Shown: positions 19,401-26,339 of the stretch, piece after piece
Layout: each line of letters opens with the position of its first letter
Position numbering within the stretch: the first letter of the stretch is position 1
Assembly (NCBI RefSeq): GCF_000234665.1
Contig: NC_018324.1
Span: forward strand, 2,922,944 to 2,986,943
DNA length: 64,000 nt
Direction of reading: 5' to 3'
DNA from: Leishmania mexicana MHOM/GT/2001/U1103
Lineage: Eukaryota; Euglenozoa; Kinetoplastea; Trypanosomatida; Trypanosomatidae
Translations under genes and position numbers: made by a program
Notes under the pieces: model-generated
What the model saw: the letters and a program-made list of their open reading frames with translations, nothing else
Told to the model about the DNA's origin: nothing
The model's database searches: none

Positions 19401-22375
19401 TACTACGCCGCTTCGCGGTGGAGGCGATGGCGTTTGCCCGGCAGCAGCAGCACGAGTACTACTGCAACATCGACTTGGTAGAGCCCAAAGCCGAAGTGTT
19501 CCTGGACTCCCCGCAGGTGCTCGCTATACTGCGACTTCTGCTTGGCGACGCGCTTCAGTGCCCCAATATTGACGACGACGGGAACGCGATCGTCGTACAC
19601 GCGGAGCTGCGGGTGACGGTGGTGGGGCCGCAGGACACGAACCAAGTGCCGCTGGCCATCGGGAGTCCTGCTGGCCGCGTGAGCGGTGGCGGCAGTAGTG
19701 CGGGTGGCTTTGCCGGTCCTTTCGCCCCGCCGAACATGTCGTCGATAGCGCCGCCAGAGAACCACAGCAGCAGCGCCGCCGCCGCCCATGGGCTCCGTAA
19801 CGTGGTGGCCTCGCCGCCCGGGTCGGCCAAGGCCAGTTATCCGGTGATCTACGCCCCAGTCTCCGCGGTGCAGTCGAGCAGTGAAGCCACCCCTCTTATT
19901 CCTTCGGGTGTCAGTCTGCCGCACCGGCCTCTGCCACGCGGGCATCCACCGCCGCTGCACGCGCAGAAGTCGCATCAGCACCACGGAAGCGATATGGTGC
20001 TGCCCGACCATAGCCACGACTCTCCTCTCGTAGTCCTGGTAGGCGACAAGGCCTCTGGCAGCGGCGGCAACGCCCAAGCTGGGGTGGATGGTTCCCCAAA
20101 CTCTGCCGCGGTGGGGCCTTCGTCAGGCTCTACGGCGTCGAGTGGCACTGGGATGCGTGGTCTCCCATGCGCACCCATCTCCAACACCCTCACTGCCACC
20201 CTGCGGCGCATTCGCTTCGAGCTTCGTGACGACGGCCCAACAATACCGAGCCTCCGCAGCCCCGAGGCAGTGGCGAGCGAGCGCACACGCGACCACGCAT
20301 CACCAGAGAGCGCTTCTGTCGATGATTCTGCCGCACGCGACTCGACCTCGCTAAAGTCGGTCTCCTGCACCAGCGACTCGCTCGCTGATGAGGGCGCCGG
20401 TGACGGGGGCGGGCCCAGCGCCGCTCTCGAAGCCAGCAGGAGCTTCACTTTTGCAGCAGCCAGCGCGCGTCGTGGCGCAGAGCTGGAGCAGGTGGAGAAG
20501 ATACTGGCCAACCTCGGCGGAGTCGTGTACGGCTTCACTCGCCCGGATGTACCTGGGAACGTGGTACGGGTTGAGCTGCCGCTACTCGTCGTGCCGGGCT
20601 CGACCGATGACGGGCGGGATGAAGAGAACGGCGGCGGTGGAGGCGGAGGTGGCACAGCGGCGCCGCCGTCCAGTGCCACGCGTACCTTCACAGTGATTGT
20701 CGCGGACAACAACCGCCTGCATCAGCAGCAGCTCTGCCGCGTTCTTTGGGCGCGGCAGCACGCGGTCGTCCCGGTCACAAGCTTTCGCGACCTGGGGCGC
20801 AAGTTAGAGATGAACACCGCCGATATTCTGCTCATTGACCCACTCCACATCGACATCGCGTCCGAGGACTACGAGTCGCTGTTGGGCGACGACCCTTTTG
20901 ACGACATCCGCGTTCTGTCTACACGACTGGCTCTTGTAGTCATGGCGTCTGACTTCAGTGACTGGCGTGTGCAGAAGCTGCTGAACCGGCACGCCGTCGT
21001 GGAACTGCCCAAAGTCGGCTCCGGCGCCCTCGTCCACATTGCGATGCAGGAGGCCGAGCAGCTCGTCACGGAAATGCGGGAGGAGGAGGAGCGACTGGAC
21101 CTGATTCGCCGCACCTTCACGAACAGCTCCACCGAGCGCCACAAGGTTGGCAAGCGCATCGGCAAAGGTGCCTTTGGAGACGTGTTCGAGGTGGAGGACA
21201 CACTGACGGGCGGCAAGATGGCGATGAAGCGCATGCGCCTGCACGACGGGCTGCTGGCGGACGAGGTGCTGCAGGAAATCTTAGCCATGACAACACTGAC
21301 GCATGAGAATATCATTCAGTATTTCTACTGCGAAAAGGAAAGCGACACGCTGCTGCGCCTGTACATGGAGCTGGCCCCTGGCGGCACGCTGCGTGACAAG
21401 ATCCGGGAGACGCCCGGAGTGCCGCTGCCCTTCGAAGAGATTGTGCACCACCTCTCGTGCATCTGTCACGGCCTCGCGTACGTGCACGAGAAGAGCTACG
21501 TGCACGGGGATCTCAAGACGGCGAACCTTCTGCTTGGCACGCGCAACCGCACCAAGATCGGTGACTTTGGTACCGCGAAGCACTTGGCGCCGCATCAGCT
21601 GCTCTACACGATGGTCGGCACCCCGCAGTATATGGCGCCGGAAGTGCTTACCGCGGATGCGGAGCAGAGACTCGGCTACGACTTCAAGGCTGACATTTGG
21701 TCGCTGGGCTGCATCGTGCTGGAGATGGCTACTGGCAGCCCGCCGTTCGCGCACATGGAGTGCGCGCAGGGGATGGGGATCATCAAGTACCTCACAGAGC
21801 TCACGGACACTCCTGACCTGTCGCCGCTATTCTCCGGCAACCCGCTCGTGTACGAGTTCGTGAAACGCTGTCTCGATGTCGACCCCCAAAACCGCCCGAC
21901 GGCGCAGGAACTGCTGCACTTCGACATCTTGGAAGGCGCGGTAGCGAGTCAGCGAGCGGAACGGCTGGTGCGGCGTGCGGAGATGCTCTACAAACTAAAC
22001 AAGTACGCCGCAATGCGCGCCGACGGGGGCGGTGGTGGGACGGGGAGGAGCACCAGTGGCGGCGGCGGTGGCCGGGATGGCACCGCACGCCGGGGCAGAG
22101 GCCATGACGGCTCACAGGACAGCGAAGAGGCGGAGGGTGACGATGACAACCACAGCAGCCTCTACGAAAGTGGCGTTCTTTTCTCCAGCAACGGCAGCAC
22201 CGCTTACGAGGAGTACGACGACGAAGACGATTATGACGAGAACGAAGAGCTGAGCGAGCACGACAGCGCCGAGGATGCGATGGAGGACGACAGTGTCCCG
22301 AGAGAGCAGCGCGACCAGCAGCACTCTCCTCCTACATCGTCCTCCCCGGCCTTCATGCATGAAGGGGTGAAATAG
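10409..22375 (+). CDS. Giant multidomain sensor-type protein kinase (cNMP x2, PAS, HK-like, receiver-like, STE-like kinase)
   Basis: 3988 residues. Residues 1-1950 are Ser/Thr/Ala/Gly-rich and look disordered. About 1959-2070 form a cyclic-nucleotide-binding-like fold (GEMEM and SRVTLTA resemble the phosphate-binding cassette). A second such fold at about 2079-2490 is split by a roughly 270-residue low-complexity insert. About 2790-2912 is PAS-like (TIIRWNSVAQSVTGY). About 2920-3390 resembles a histidine-kinase core: its phospho-His is not evident, but DDGPTIP resembles a G1 box. About 3427-3550 is receiver-like, with D3433, D3477, S3514 and K3535 matching the acidic, acceptor, Ser/Thr and Lys positions. 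About 3579-3850 is a Ser/Thr kinase with GKGAFG, K3607, HGDLKTAN (D3701), DFG (D3719) and MAPE. The catalytic residues are present, so it is probably active. The substrate is unknown; it probably acts as an intracellular signal integrator. Gly- and acid-rich tail. Confidence 0.92.
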   Translation: MSHFSSSSSDSSSDDGIFTRRVEFQQRQRGASSSSSSVPASGPSATRDEVATISESALPCRVDAVEAPTAAGATISRARSQPPDVVPVVLSERVTTQTSLQSASTGSENKSSPGGSPIQQRRGRVAGARPPAIKGSLGTPTEPATEPKQQRGRRSSVSNPGSPLALPPPSRSSSRQRRTSVHSMSTTDLVVATLVRASSNTLSTPTNKRAGGRGGGGIRRRHPRGAATTSLRALSPVSASPTASAVNARLLSDEAYLDMFHIPALIAQLSLSLMAAKPVDPRAFTRDWLADRLVSEEDEDDDNIDDGGGSTNSGSGAREQESQVLPSDTAVLTRSTELPSSTSFVFQASGSTMGDLASDSGAARPCSAEVSCRQGRPRRHARQRRRANISGEDEADDSAKAPLAAAGDGDEDKTGTAVDRPASVEHAMRKRKAFERRAQRKHRKNVATPITLQQRGVRRINNDAGSRKSEMSASSRNNTSEDAGSRSPPCGSLLTTLAPPPAESSEHRESRAAECESSSPMHRSEETERSATAAAPRSLPPTPKASSSSSPSSSSSFTFKSSGSDGVEWARVELQSRRTTVAGSSASAEVDIPSSHPRMAMASEPSTSTEGLSALHGTTHSGHAVRQSSNTSRTAKTAANDVPASVTAEHKGTHKSSSSSASDRYTGDIGAFTSPPQRRITAIPPTVSASTVASATSLLGANTEVNPSPAAQQQQQFEAHGPATLVHDRVGHTSDQATELSTTASSTTRPEASAAKHGAVKEEFSRSDSEAGEGGEAERHSSSAAAAAAESDGNDVDDDVGFAIFSPILAVNATTNEVIDYREAGVTPPLAPAFSPTGTGTCALPSYPTVSASGVGGGHLAQTYTSTAVTQSSGFPPYATRPVSSTFNVLPTPMLADLVGCGGLTNTSFGRRGVPNSSFGRRPAPMTGAAGRYADPAAGAMAGSSSPPTPFITPHAPMDLPALDVGGGGGDGESLENLQLLGFPKLNSNLAAGSVVSVTGARTSGSAVVAREATSVQERKAVQDDVVADPNTAAPSAFCQSAALHGAPDGARNTNLSLTKDTLGPVTALSTASSPLSSTMKLESARRLGKLLDQLPAAKYAAAIVFLEGLLSSSGGSSDTAVTPESESISMMATIGDASNLNRGLLNITNTATDTTLGGVGLSDDGSSPLVGSITPGKPWAGTFGPDRSPTGRAPSFAHLVAGGSIQAPALPASGLNEDGVGAVGMVGRPPAGGHSRSLSKGGPTSVEALVRDALSQSVLRSLPSTHEEVPGSMPSLPLRLEVSGRGASDGTSVGMQRVSSPARLENTHGERFANTATSTPRANTSRTSSPVPVVPGGGSGDPASQHPPSQSERSNLSFYKQPSSTTMSSLRRQSSSPSPGGYALTAAAHQQQQQQQQSVTRKATEDRRGSAAATMPPQSLSGPPPLSPAGNSSLATTGIPVSGQGLIGVAAPTQPGASCVGDPDEARTPEHSTARTATAADVREADSGSKDHQDAAFGGSDNCDLGSYAAQERQSQALQHGHGVVSSSGQSLPAHAKDQNTVDSFSAAGAAVETAESSAAVPPKALRVTQRRCSNGDSGSVSLPERRGARGDCDEGTLPPQCGTHQQLMPLDAAENPISLHAHSKESVASLPSGAAPITNSGADGGGSRRSGNTPGYWPGTFDNSQVSGSAAAEDIQQRPRSGRELCSSAAKSSPASAVGSSGVVGWGGTVSGSPSPPLHAQHPHSAGRELEFEDVDLGATLRTAVALAAAAGTQSTRTVYGSHSRNNDSMNGPAILSSTSDQSAGVAVVSGGSVVAAEPFASADANEGLSSLATADETYINDLFVTHSSQSPPTLQCSNRKTLPSMVDGKGAGGDRVSLPPSQTVSLLNACSVSVTEGGDVSAATTSTLPPAIAPVAVSAEGTVLATPITAAITPIIEPSTPSPPLSELPMVTSSVVVAMNSFFSREDHVAPEELEVVREVVAHYDAFASLDETQLETLVRTMGRMELQRGTTVVREGDSTLGQLLLIVSGKLAISRKGLVTRTLARGQFYGEMEMSYDVERSRVTLTAATPTVVLYALQKADYHKLVIHEKDARRYMFLQYVNECVLFKGLSPYIKMRLADSFRVCRLRKGAKLTDQGAPVEWMYLLMSGNVRMTYQTPPSSGGETNDCPLPRRCAAPGEDARHTVTTSHSFSNFAGSTTLSEAHMSSAASAAAASTVAGASMTRCGAALSGITSSLSSSLTPLTVASQMPSSTLLLSKAAVASLNTSAQQQDLLAVRAASSAEACKGSPLISMVSPSSGANTATPRTPQLLHLPNAKAAHTKNRGKSDDRLAEQGADDGPPRPYSWHPRSRRLQSQQSQQDRSVSGWQGLLQPNASTADSLDADNTKLPSPLSTSVSVRQSVNTLLDTNIHSNAGSTLTTSLTNTAATLAGAAGVNKTVVVVDRSKGQLVGETEFVFKCKGLFAAVATTPVQAARISRLHFEAIMTRAVVEEMKHSMLLNPDYYFFEFTVPEALKEDMRRMLFRLNVGPAARRHTRHAQHQQHLRHSVTGVEGTISALRSRGGTAGGNRDSEAGRRHCRQSMVLSRRIQREHNCASFMGNITGGPGGSSNGPNGTTGSSGSNSHSTSLPHATVGAQDGSHERNDGSTSQAGSKRHQTSQRRFRTAPLEISPTMMRLSTERETADSAVTAGMESSALHYLAAPTVYGGPFASPTAASTTVVSSTSAGEDSVAFTPAPAATMGSTGNVKGRGSSSDGDHNRYSRATARLTTAGLRTSFTKHSSTTTSLRRRVSTRGEIVFSGSRNLYRFTAEAMSMNESIVIAVVVDGTIIRWNSVAQSVTGYAPFEVIGKSIFDFIVSEDGRQHMRDTLAVAARFAGKWEQYNMRRLQEQRVFPFRQNTGLYQVGLALSVIPSNYAKTAEVLLLIGREGKYRAASTYAADVAKWLEGSLKPQLRQFQRRMVQIESHGWQLTAEDALQVRGNLDACMSMVEQFTKFSLLNMDVVSQSWRPVRASALLRRFAVEAMAFARQQQHEYYCNIDLVEPKAEVFLDSPQVLAILRLLLGDALQCPNIDDDGNAIVVHAELRVTVVGPQDTNQVPLAIGSPAGRVSGGGSSAGGFAGPFAPPNMSSIAPPENHSSSAAAAHGLRNVVASPPGSAKASYPVIYAPVSAVQSSSEATPLIPSGVSLPHRPLPRGHPPPLHAQKSHQHHGSDMVLPDHSHDSPLVVLVGDKASGSGGNAQAGVDGSPNSAAVGPSSGSTASSGTGMRGLPCAPISNTLTATLRRIRFELRDDGPTIPSLRSPEAVASERTRDHASPESASVDDSAARDSTSLKSVSCTSDSLADEGAGDGGGPSAALEASRSFTFAAASARRGAELEQVEKILANLGGVVYGFTRPDVPGNVVRVELPLLVVPGSTDDGRDEENGGGGGGGGTAAPPSSATRTFTVIVADNNRLHQQQLCRVLWARQHAVVPVTSFRDLGRKLEMNTADILLIDPLHIDIASEDYESLLGDDPFDDIRVLSTRLALVVMASDFSDWRVQKLLNRHAVVELPKVGSGALVHIAMQEAEQLVTEMREEEERLDLIRRTFTNSSTERHKVGKRIGKGAFGDVFEVEDTLTGGKMAMKRMRLHDGLLADEVLQEILAMTTLTHENIIQYFYCEKESDTLLRLYMELAPGGTLRDKIRETPGVPLPFEEIVHHLSCICHGLAYVHEKSYVHGDLKTANLLLGTRNRTKIGDFGTAKHLAPHQLLYTMVGTPQYMAPEVLTADAEQRLGYDFKADIWSLGCIVLEMATGSPPFAHMECAQGMGIIKYLTELTDTPDLSPLFSGNPLVYEFVKRCLDVDPQNRPTAQELLHFDILEGAVASQRAERLVRRAEMLYKLNKYAAMRADGGGGGTGRSTSGGGGGRDGTARRGRGHDGSQDSEEAEGDDDNHSSLYESGVLFSSNGSTAYEEYDDEDDYDENEELSEHDSAEDAMEDDSVPREQRDQQHSPPTSSSPAFMHEGVK

Positions 22376-23669
22376 CGAATGATGAGCGAAGACGGAAGGA
22401 TCAACGAAAACGTGTGTGTGTTGGAGGGAGATGGAGACCGAAGCGCTACGCTGGCGCCTGGCGTGCCTTGCTTTGCCACCGTGGGTTGTCGATGTATATT
22501 AGCGGCAGGGAACAGGAGCGAGTGCTAGATCACACCGCTACAATTTCTGTGTCTGTTCCACGTCATCGGGCGCGCCGCCCCCGCCCCGCTCTCTCGCCCA
22601 CGGCGTCTCCCTTCATGGCCTTTCGCTATGGCAGGTCTGTGAAGCCTCCACTGCGTCGGCACCGCCCCATAAACCGATGCTGAGAACAAAATGAGAGAGG
22701 GGGAGGGGAGAAACGCACACGCATACACAGCGCCTCTGTGTGGGCTCGGCGCGGTGGCGGACGAGGGCGTCCGTCATGCCGTTCCTTTTTTGCTGTTGCT
22801 TCTACAGTAGTTGCCGGTACGTGAATGTTCTCGGGGGTGTTGGGAGGGAGAGAGAGCGCGTGCACGGGATGATACGCTGTGCCGTTTTTCTGCATAACTG
22901 CGCTGTCTGCGTCGACAAGGCATAGACATGTAACGTATGGAAAGCATCGTCGATCGTGACGGACGAGGGGGAGAGTTGGTTGCACGTAATGTGCGCGCAG
23001 CCAGAAAGGCAGTTGCGGCGCGGACTCCTTGTTCGTATTTCTCTCCCTCCCTCTCGTGACCGCAGATGGGCGTAACCCACGAAGAAAGACGGTGAGCGAT
23101 TGGCAGCAGCGTCTATGCCTTGGGTACCAAACTCCATAATGCCTGTGCGAGAGCTGGAGAGCGAGACACACACACACACACAGACACACGCAGAGGTGCG
23201 GCGGCGGAGAAGACGTTGGTGAAGCACAACGTGAGCACACACTAGTACTCTCCCAAAACAGCCGTCTTTCCGCTTTTCCTCCTCCCCTAAATCCCAACAC
23301 GCGAGTGTCTGCCCTCACAGACTCCACGTTATGTATATTCGATGTGTGTGTGTTGGTGTGCTCCCCCATCTCTGCCTTCTTGTTGTGCTGTTTGGCCCTT
23401 CGCAACGCGCATGTCCGCACACCCGCGCCGCCACGCGACTCTTCAGGGTCCCCCCGCCGGTCCTGCTCCTCCTCCCACCACCACCTCGCGCGTGCCCCCG
23501 CGTACAACGTCCGCCTTCCTGTCCCTCTCCTCGCTCCCACTTTACTCGTGTCGCCTTCGACGCTGCTGGTCAGCGGCTCTTACCGGCCGTTTCCATTGCG
23601 CGCCATCCTCGCCGCTACTCGAACACATACGCCTACGCAGCCTCAGTGTGGCACACATCGACAGAGAGA
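22376..23669 (+). other. Spacer between kinase and Misato-like genes
   Basis: No credible gene. It contains CA/GT repeats (for example 23168-23189) and a strong CT tract at about 23500-23560, followed by an AG at 23639-23640. This is a plausible splice acceptor 30 bases before the chosen ATG of the next gene. Confidence 0.6.
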
Positions 23670-25700
23670 ATGCTTGTAGAGCGGGAGGTGATAACGCTGG
23701 CCTTTGGTAACTACAGCTCTCTTGTGGCGGCACAGTGGGCAAACGGCACGTCGCACTACGATGCCCATCACAACACCCTCTACTCCGAGTGCCGCAGCGC
23801 GGACGTGTTAGGCGGAGGCAGCAGCGGCAATGTGCACGTGCGGGTGCCACGTCTTCTGTTGTTGGACGCCCCTTACGCGAGCGCCTTCGACGACATCGAT
23901 GTCTGGGCGCGTAAATACAAGGATGATGCCAAAAGCAGCGAAGAGGGCGGCGCTTCGGAGGAAGAGGACCATCTCCTCGCGAACGTGGCCAAAACTGTGC
24001 AGCGTCACGTCTTTGAACAGCACGGCCTCGACGACGACGATAATGACAGCAGCGGTGGCAACGATGATGTTGGGGATGCAGACGACGCGCAGAACGACGA
24101 GGGAGAAGACGCGGATGCACACTTGCTCGACGAAGACGAGAAACACGACATGAACAACAATGCTGGCCGACGTGGCCGCGCTACCATGCCCCACTCCCGA
24201 GCGCAACGTCAAGCGCACTTGAAGCGGAAGCTCTTCGATGAGCACAACACTACAATCCCGTGGTGGCAGTACATCACCACCGGCCTCGGGCCGAACAGTG
24301 TGGCCTCCGTCAAGCCACTTCAGCACGTGGACCCAGCTGGCGATCTGCCAGCGCTGCACAGCTTCGGCTATGGCCTGGCTTACCTCCGCGACGGTGGCAG
24401 ATCAAGCGAGGTGGTAGACTTCAACGACGCTCTGCGCCGCAACCTTGAGGTATCTGATCAGCTGCAAGGCGTCCAGTGCTTCACCGACGGCGACGGCCTC
24501 TTTGGTGGAGCAGCCGCGAACGTGCTCGAGCAGCTGTGGGAAGAGGCAGGCCCCAAGACGCCGATCGTACAGGCATGTTCCTTTGCCCGTCTCCCAGCGC
24601 CTGTGGCCGATCCAGCGTACCGCGCCGAGGTCGCGTTCCGCGAGCGCCGCATCGACGAAGTTGCACTGAACCAGCTTCTAGCCACGTTGCATCTCTCACG
24701 TCACACGTCCGCGGTGTACATCCCGGTGCCTCTGTCGGACTGGGACGTCTTGTTCAAAGGCGCCGGGTCGCCCACAGAAGCGCCACAGTGGCTGCAAGAC
24801 GAGCGGGCGACGGCGCAGCTGCTGGCGGCTGTCATGGACACGGCTTTGTACGGACTCCGCGACGGTAGCCGTGCGAGTGGGGTCTCGTCGCAGGGCCCGC
24901 AGTGGTACATGGATGAGTGGTGCCGTGTGGTGCGACCAGCGCCGTCATTGCGGGTGGCGGCTGCAATGGGTGCTCTGCCGCAGTCCGTGTCGGCCTCGTC
25001 GGAGCTGTGGGAGTTCTTGCAGGAAAACCCGCTCCTGCCCGACGCGCCACAGCTCGACGAGCGCATGGCTCGTGCAAGCGATTGCGCCGAGGACGACGCC
25101 AGCTCTGGGCAGGCGCGGCTGCAGGCCAAGTTCTTTTCGCTGACACACAGCATGTCGACCTACTCGACTACCCACACGGCCGGTCAAGTGCTTGGTCATG
25201 CGGTTAGCCTGCGCGGTGCCGGATGCCTACCTGCGACAGTGTACCCGGCGCGTGAGGCGATGCTGCGCTACGCCCTCCCTCTTCGCACTTCCACCTACCT
25301 GCCGCTCCTGACAGAGGTAAGCTACCCCATCTCCGACACCTTCCCGACGGAGCTCCTGTTTGCCGATCCCGCTGCGATGGCGAAGGCGTCGGGTGGTGCG
25401 CCGGGGAGCGGCGGCAGTGCGGGCATCACTTCGCTGCGCAGTGTCCTGCAGAGCGTGGATGTTGGGGCCCATGTGCTGAGCACGTATGCCACGGCGCCAA
25501 TGCTGCGCGACATCAACACCAAGGCGCAGGCGGCACTGCGCAACAAGATGGACCGCTACTGCGACGCATACGTAATGGAAAAGGATGACTGGCGTGAGGC
25601 GCTGGACGAGGGGCTGGCCCTCTTCGACGACTACAACCACGCTCCCCTGTCGGACGCCGAAGACGGCGGCGGCAGCGACGATGATGACTACTACGCTTGA
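23670..25700 (+). CDS. Misato/DML1-like tubulin-related protein
   Basis: 676 residues from the ATG at 23670. The protein opens with EREVITLAFGNYSSLVAAQW, the hallmark N-terminus of the Misato/DML1 family, which is related to tubulin and FtsZ. QGVQCFTDGDGLFGGAA (about residue 266) matches the family's second conserved block. Acidic inserts lie at about 100-165 and the tail is Asp-rich (GGGSDDDDYYA). In fungi and animals the family affects mitochondrial distribution and morphology; the role in kinetoplastids is inferred. An in-frame ATG at 23331 would add 113 low-complexity residues, but the CT tract and AG at 23639 lie inside that extension and the family motif starts at the downstream Met, so I chose 23670. 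Confidence 0.88.
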   Translation: MLVEREVITLAFGNYSSLVAAQWANGTSHYDAHHNTLYSECRSADVLGGGSSGNVHVRVPRLLLLDAPYASAFDDIDVWARKYKDDAKSSEEGGASEEEDHLLANVAKTVQRHVFEQHGLDDDDNDSSGGNDDVGDADDAQNDEGEDADAHLLDEDEKHDMNNNAGRRGRATMPHSRAQRQAHLKRKLFDEHNTTIPWWQYITTGLGPNSVASVKPLQHVDPAGDLPALHSFGYGLAYLRDGGRSSEVVDFNDALRRNLEVSDQLQGVQCFTDGDGLFGGAAANVLEQLWEEAGPKTPIVQACSFARLPAPVADPAYRAEVAFRERRIDEVALNQLLATLHLSRHTSAVYIPVPLSDWDVLFKGAGSPTEAPQWLQDERATAQLLAAVMDTALYGLRDGSRASGVSSQGPQWYMDEWCRVVRPAPSLRVAAAMGALPQSVSASSELWEFLQENPLLPDAPQLDERMARASDCAEDDASSGQARLQAKFFSLTHSMSTYSTTHTAGQVLGHAVSLRGAGCLPATVYPAREAMLRYALPLRTSTYLPLLTEVSYPISDTFPTELLFADPAAMAKASGGAPGSGGSAGITSLRSVLQSVDVGAHVLSTYATAPMLRDINTKAQAALRNKMDRYCDAYVMEKDDWREALDEGLALFDDYNHAPLSDAEDGGGSDDDDYYA

Positions 25701-26339
25701 GGAACAGAGACGCGTAGACGAGGTGACGGAGGGGGGCACCGTTGTGGGTTCCACCCTGTGTGCACATGCCTTGGCGTGTGTGTGTGTGGGGGGGGGGGGG
25801 CGCCGTCTTGTTATTCGGGCGCCAATTGAGGAAATTGGCGGGGAAGGCTCTCCTTTAACTAAGTAAGGAAAGGCTGGGAGAAGGACGGAGGGGAGGTCGA
25901 GGCGTGAAGGGAGGGAGGGAGGCCCGGTCGCTCTCCCTCTCCCTCTCCCTTTCCCTGTCTGTCTGTCCACCGCCTCCCGCCTTGCGTCGCCTCTGTGTCC
26001 GTGTGGTAAACCAAGAAGCGCAGAGGAGCGTTGACTGCGCGCTCCGTGCTCACATGATGCGCCAGTGGGTCTCAGGTCGCGATGTGCCTGCTTTTCACCG
26101 TGGAAGAGACGGGCAGAGGGCAGGAGAGATGTGCAGGCAAGCTCAACAGCATGTGACTGCTGTCCCCATTGTGTGGCAGCGATGACCGACTCTGCATGTA
26201 TGCATATCTGGGTGGCAAGATCGCTCGTGGATGGTACCTTCCGCAACCTCCCCCCTTCCGCTGTCTCACTGGCGCCTCTCCCTTCTCAATCGACCGTACT
26301 TGCAGAGACCCCCTCGCCACACGGTACACCCACACATAA
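25701..26339 (+). other. Spacer between Misato-like and TTLL genes
   Basis: No gene seen. Notable are a (GT)n tract running into a run of about 12 G at 25789-25800 and a CT-rich block of repeated CTCCCT units at about 25930-25975, a likely polypyrimidine tract for the next gene. A TAA stop sits directly before the next ATG. Confidence 0.6.
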
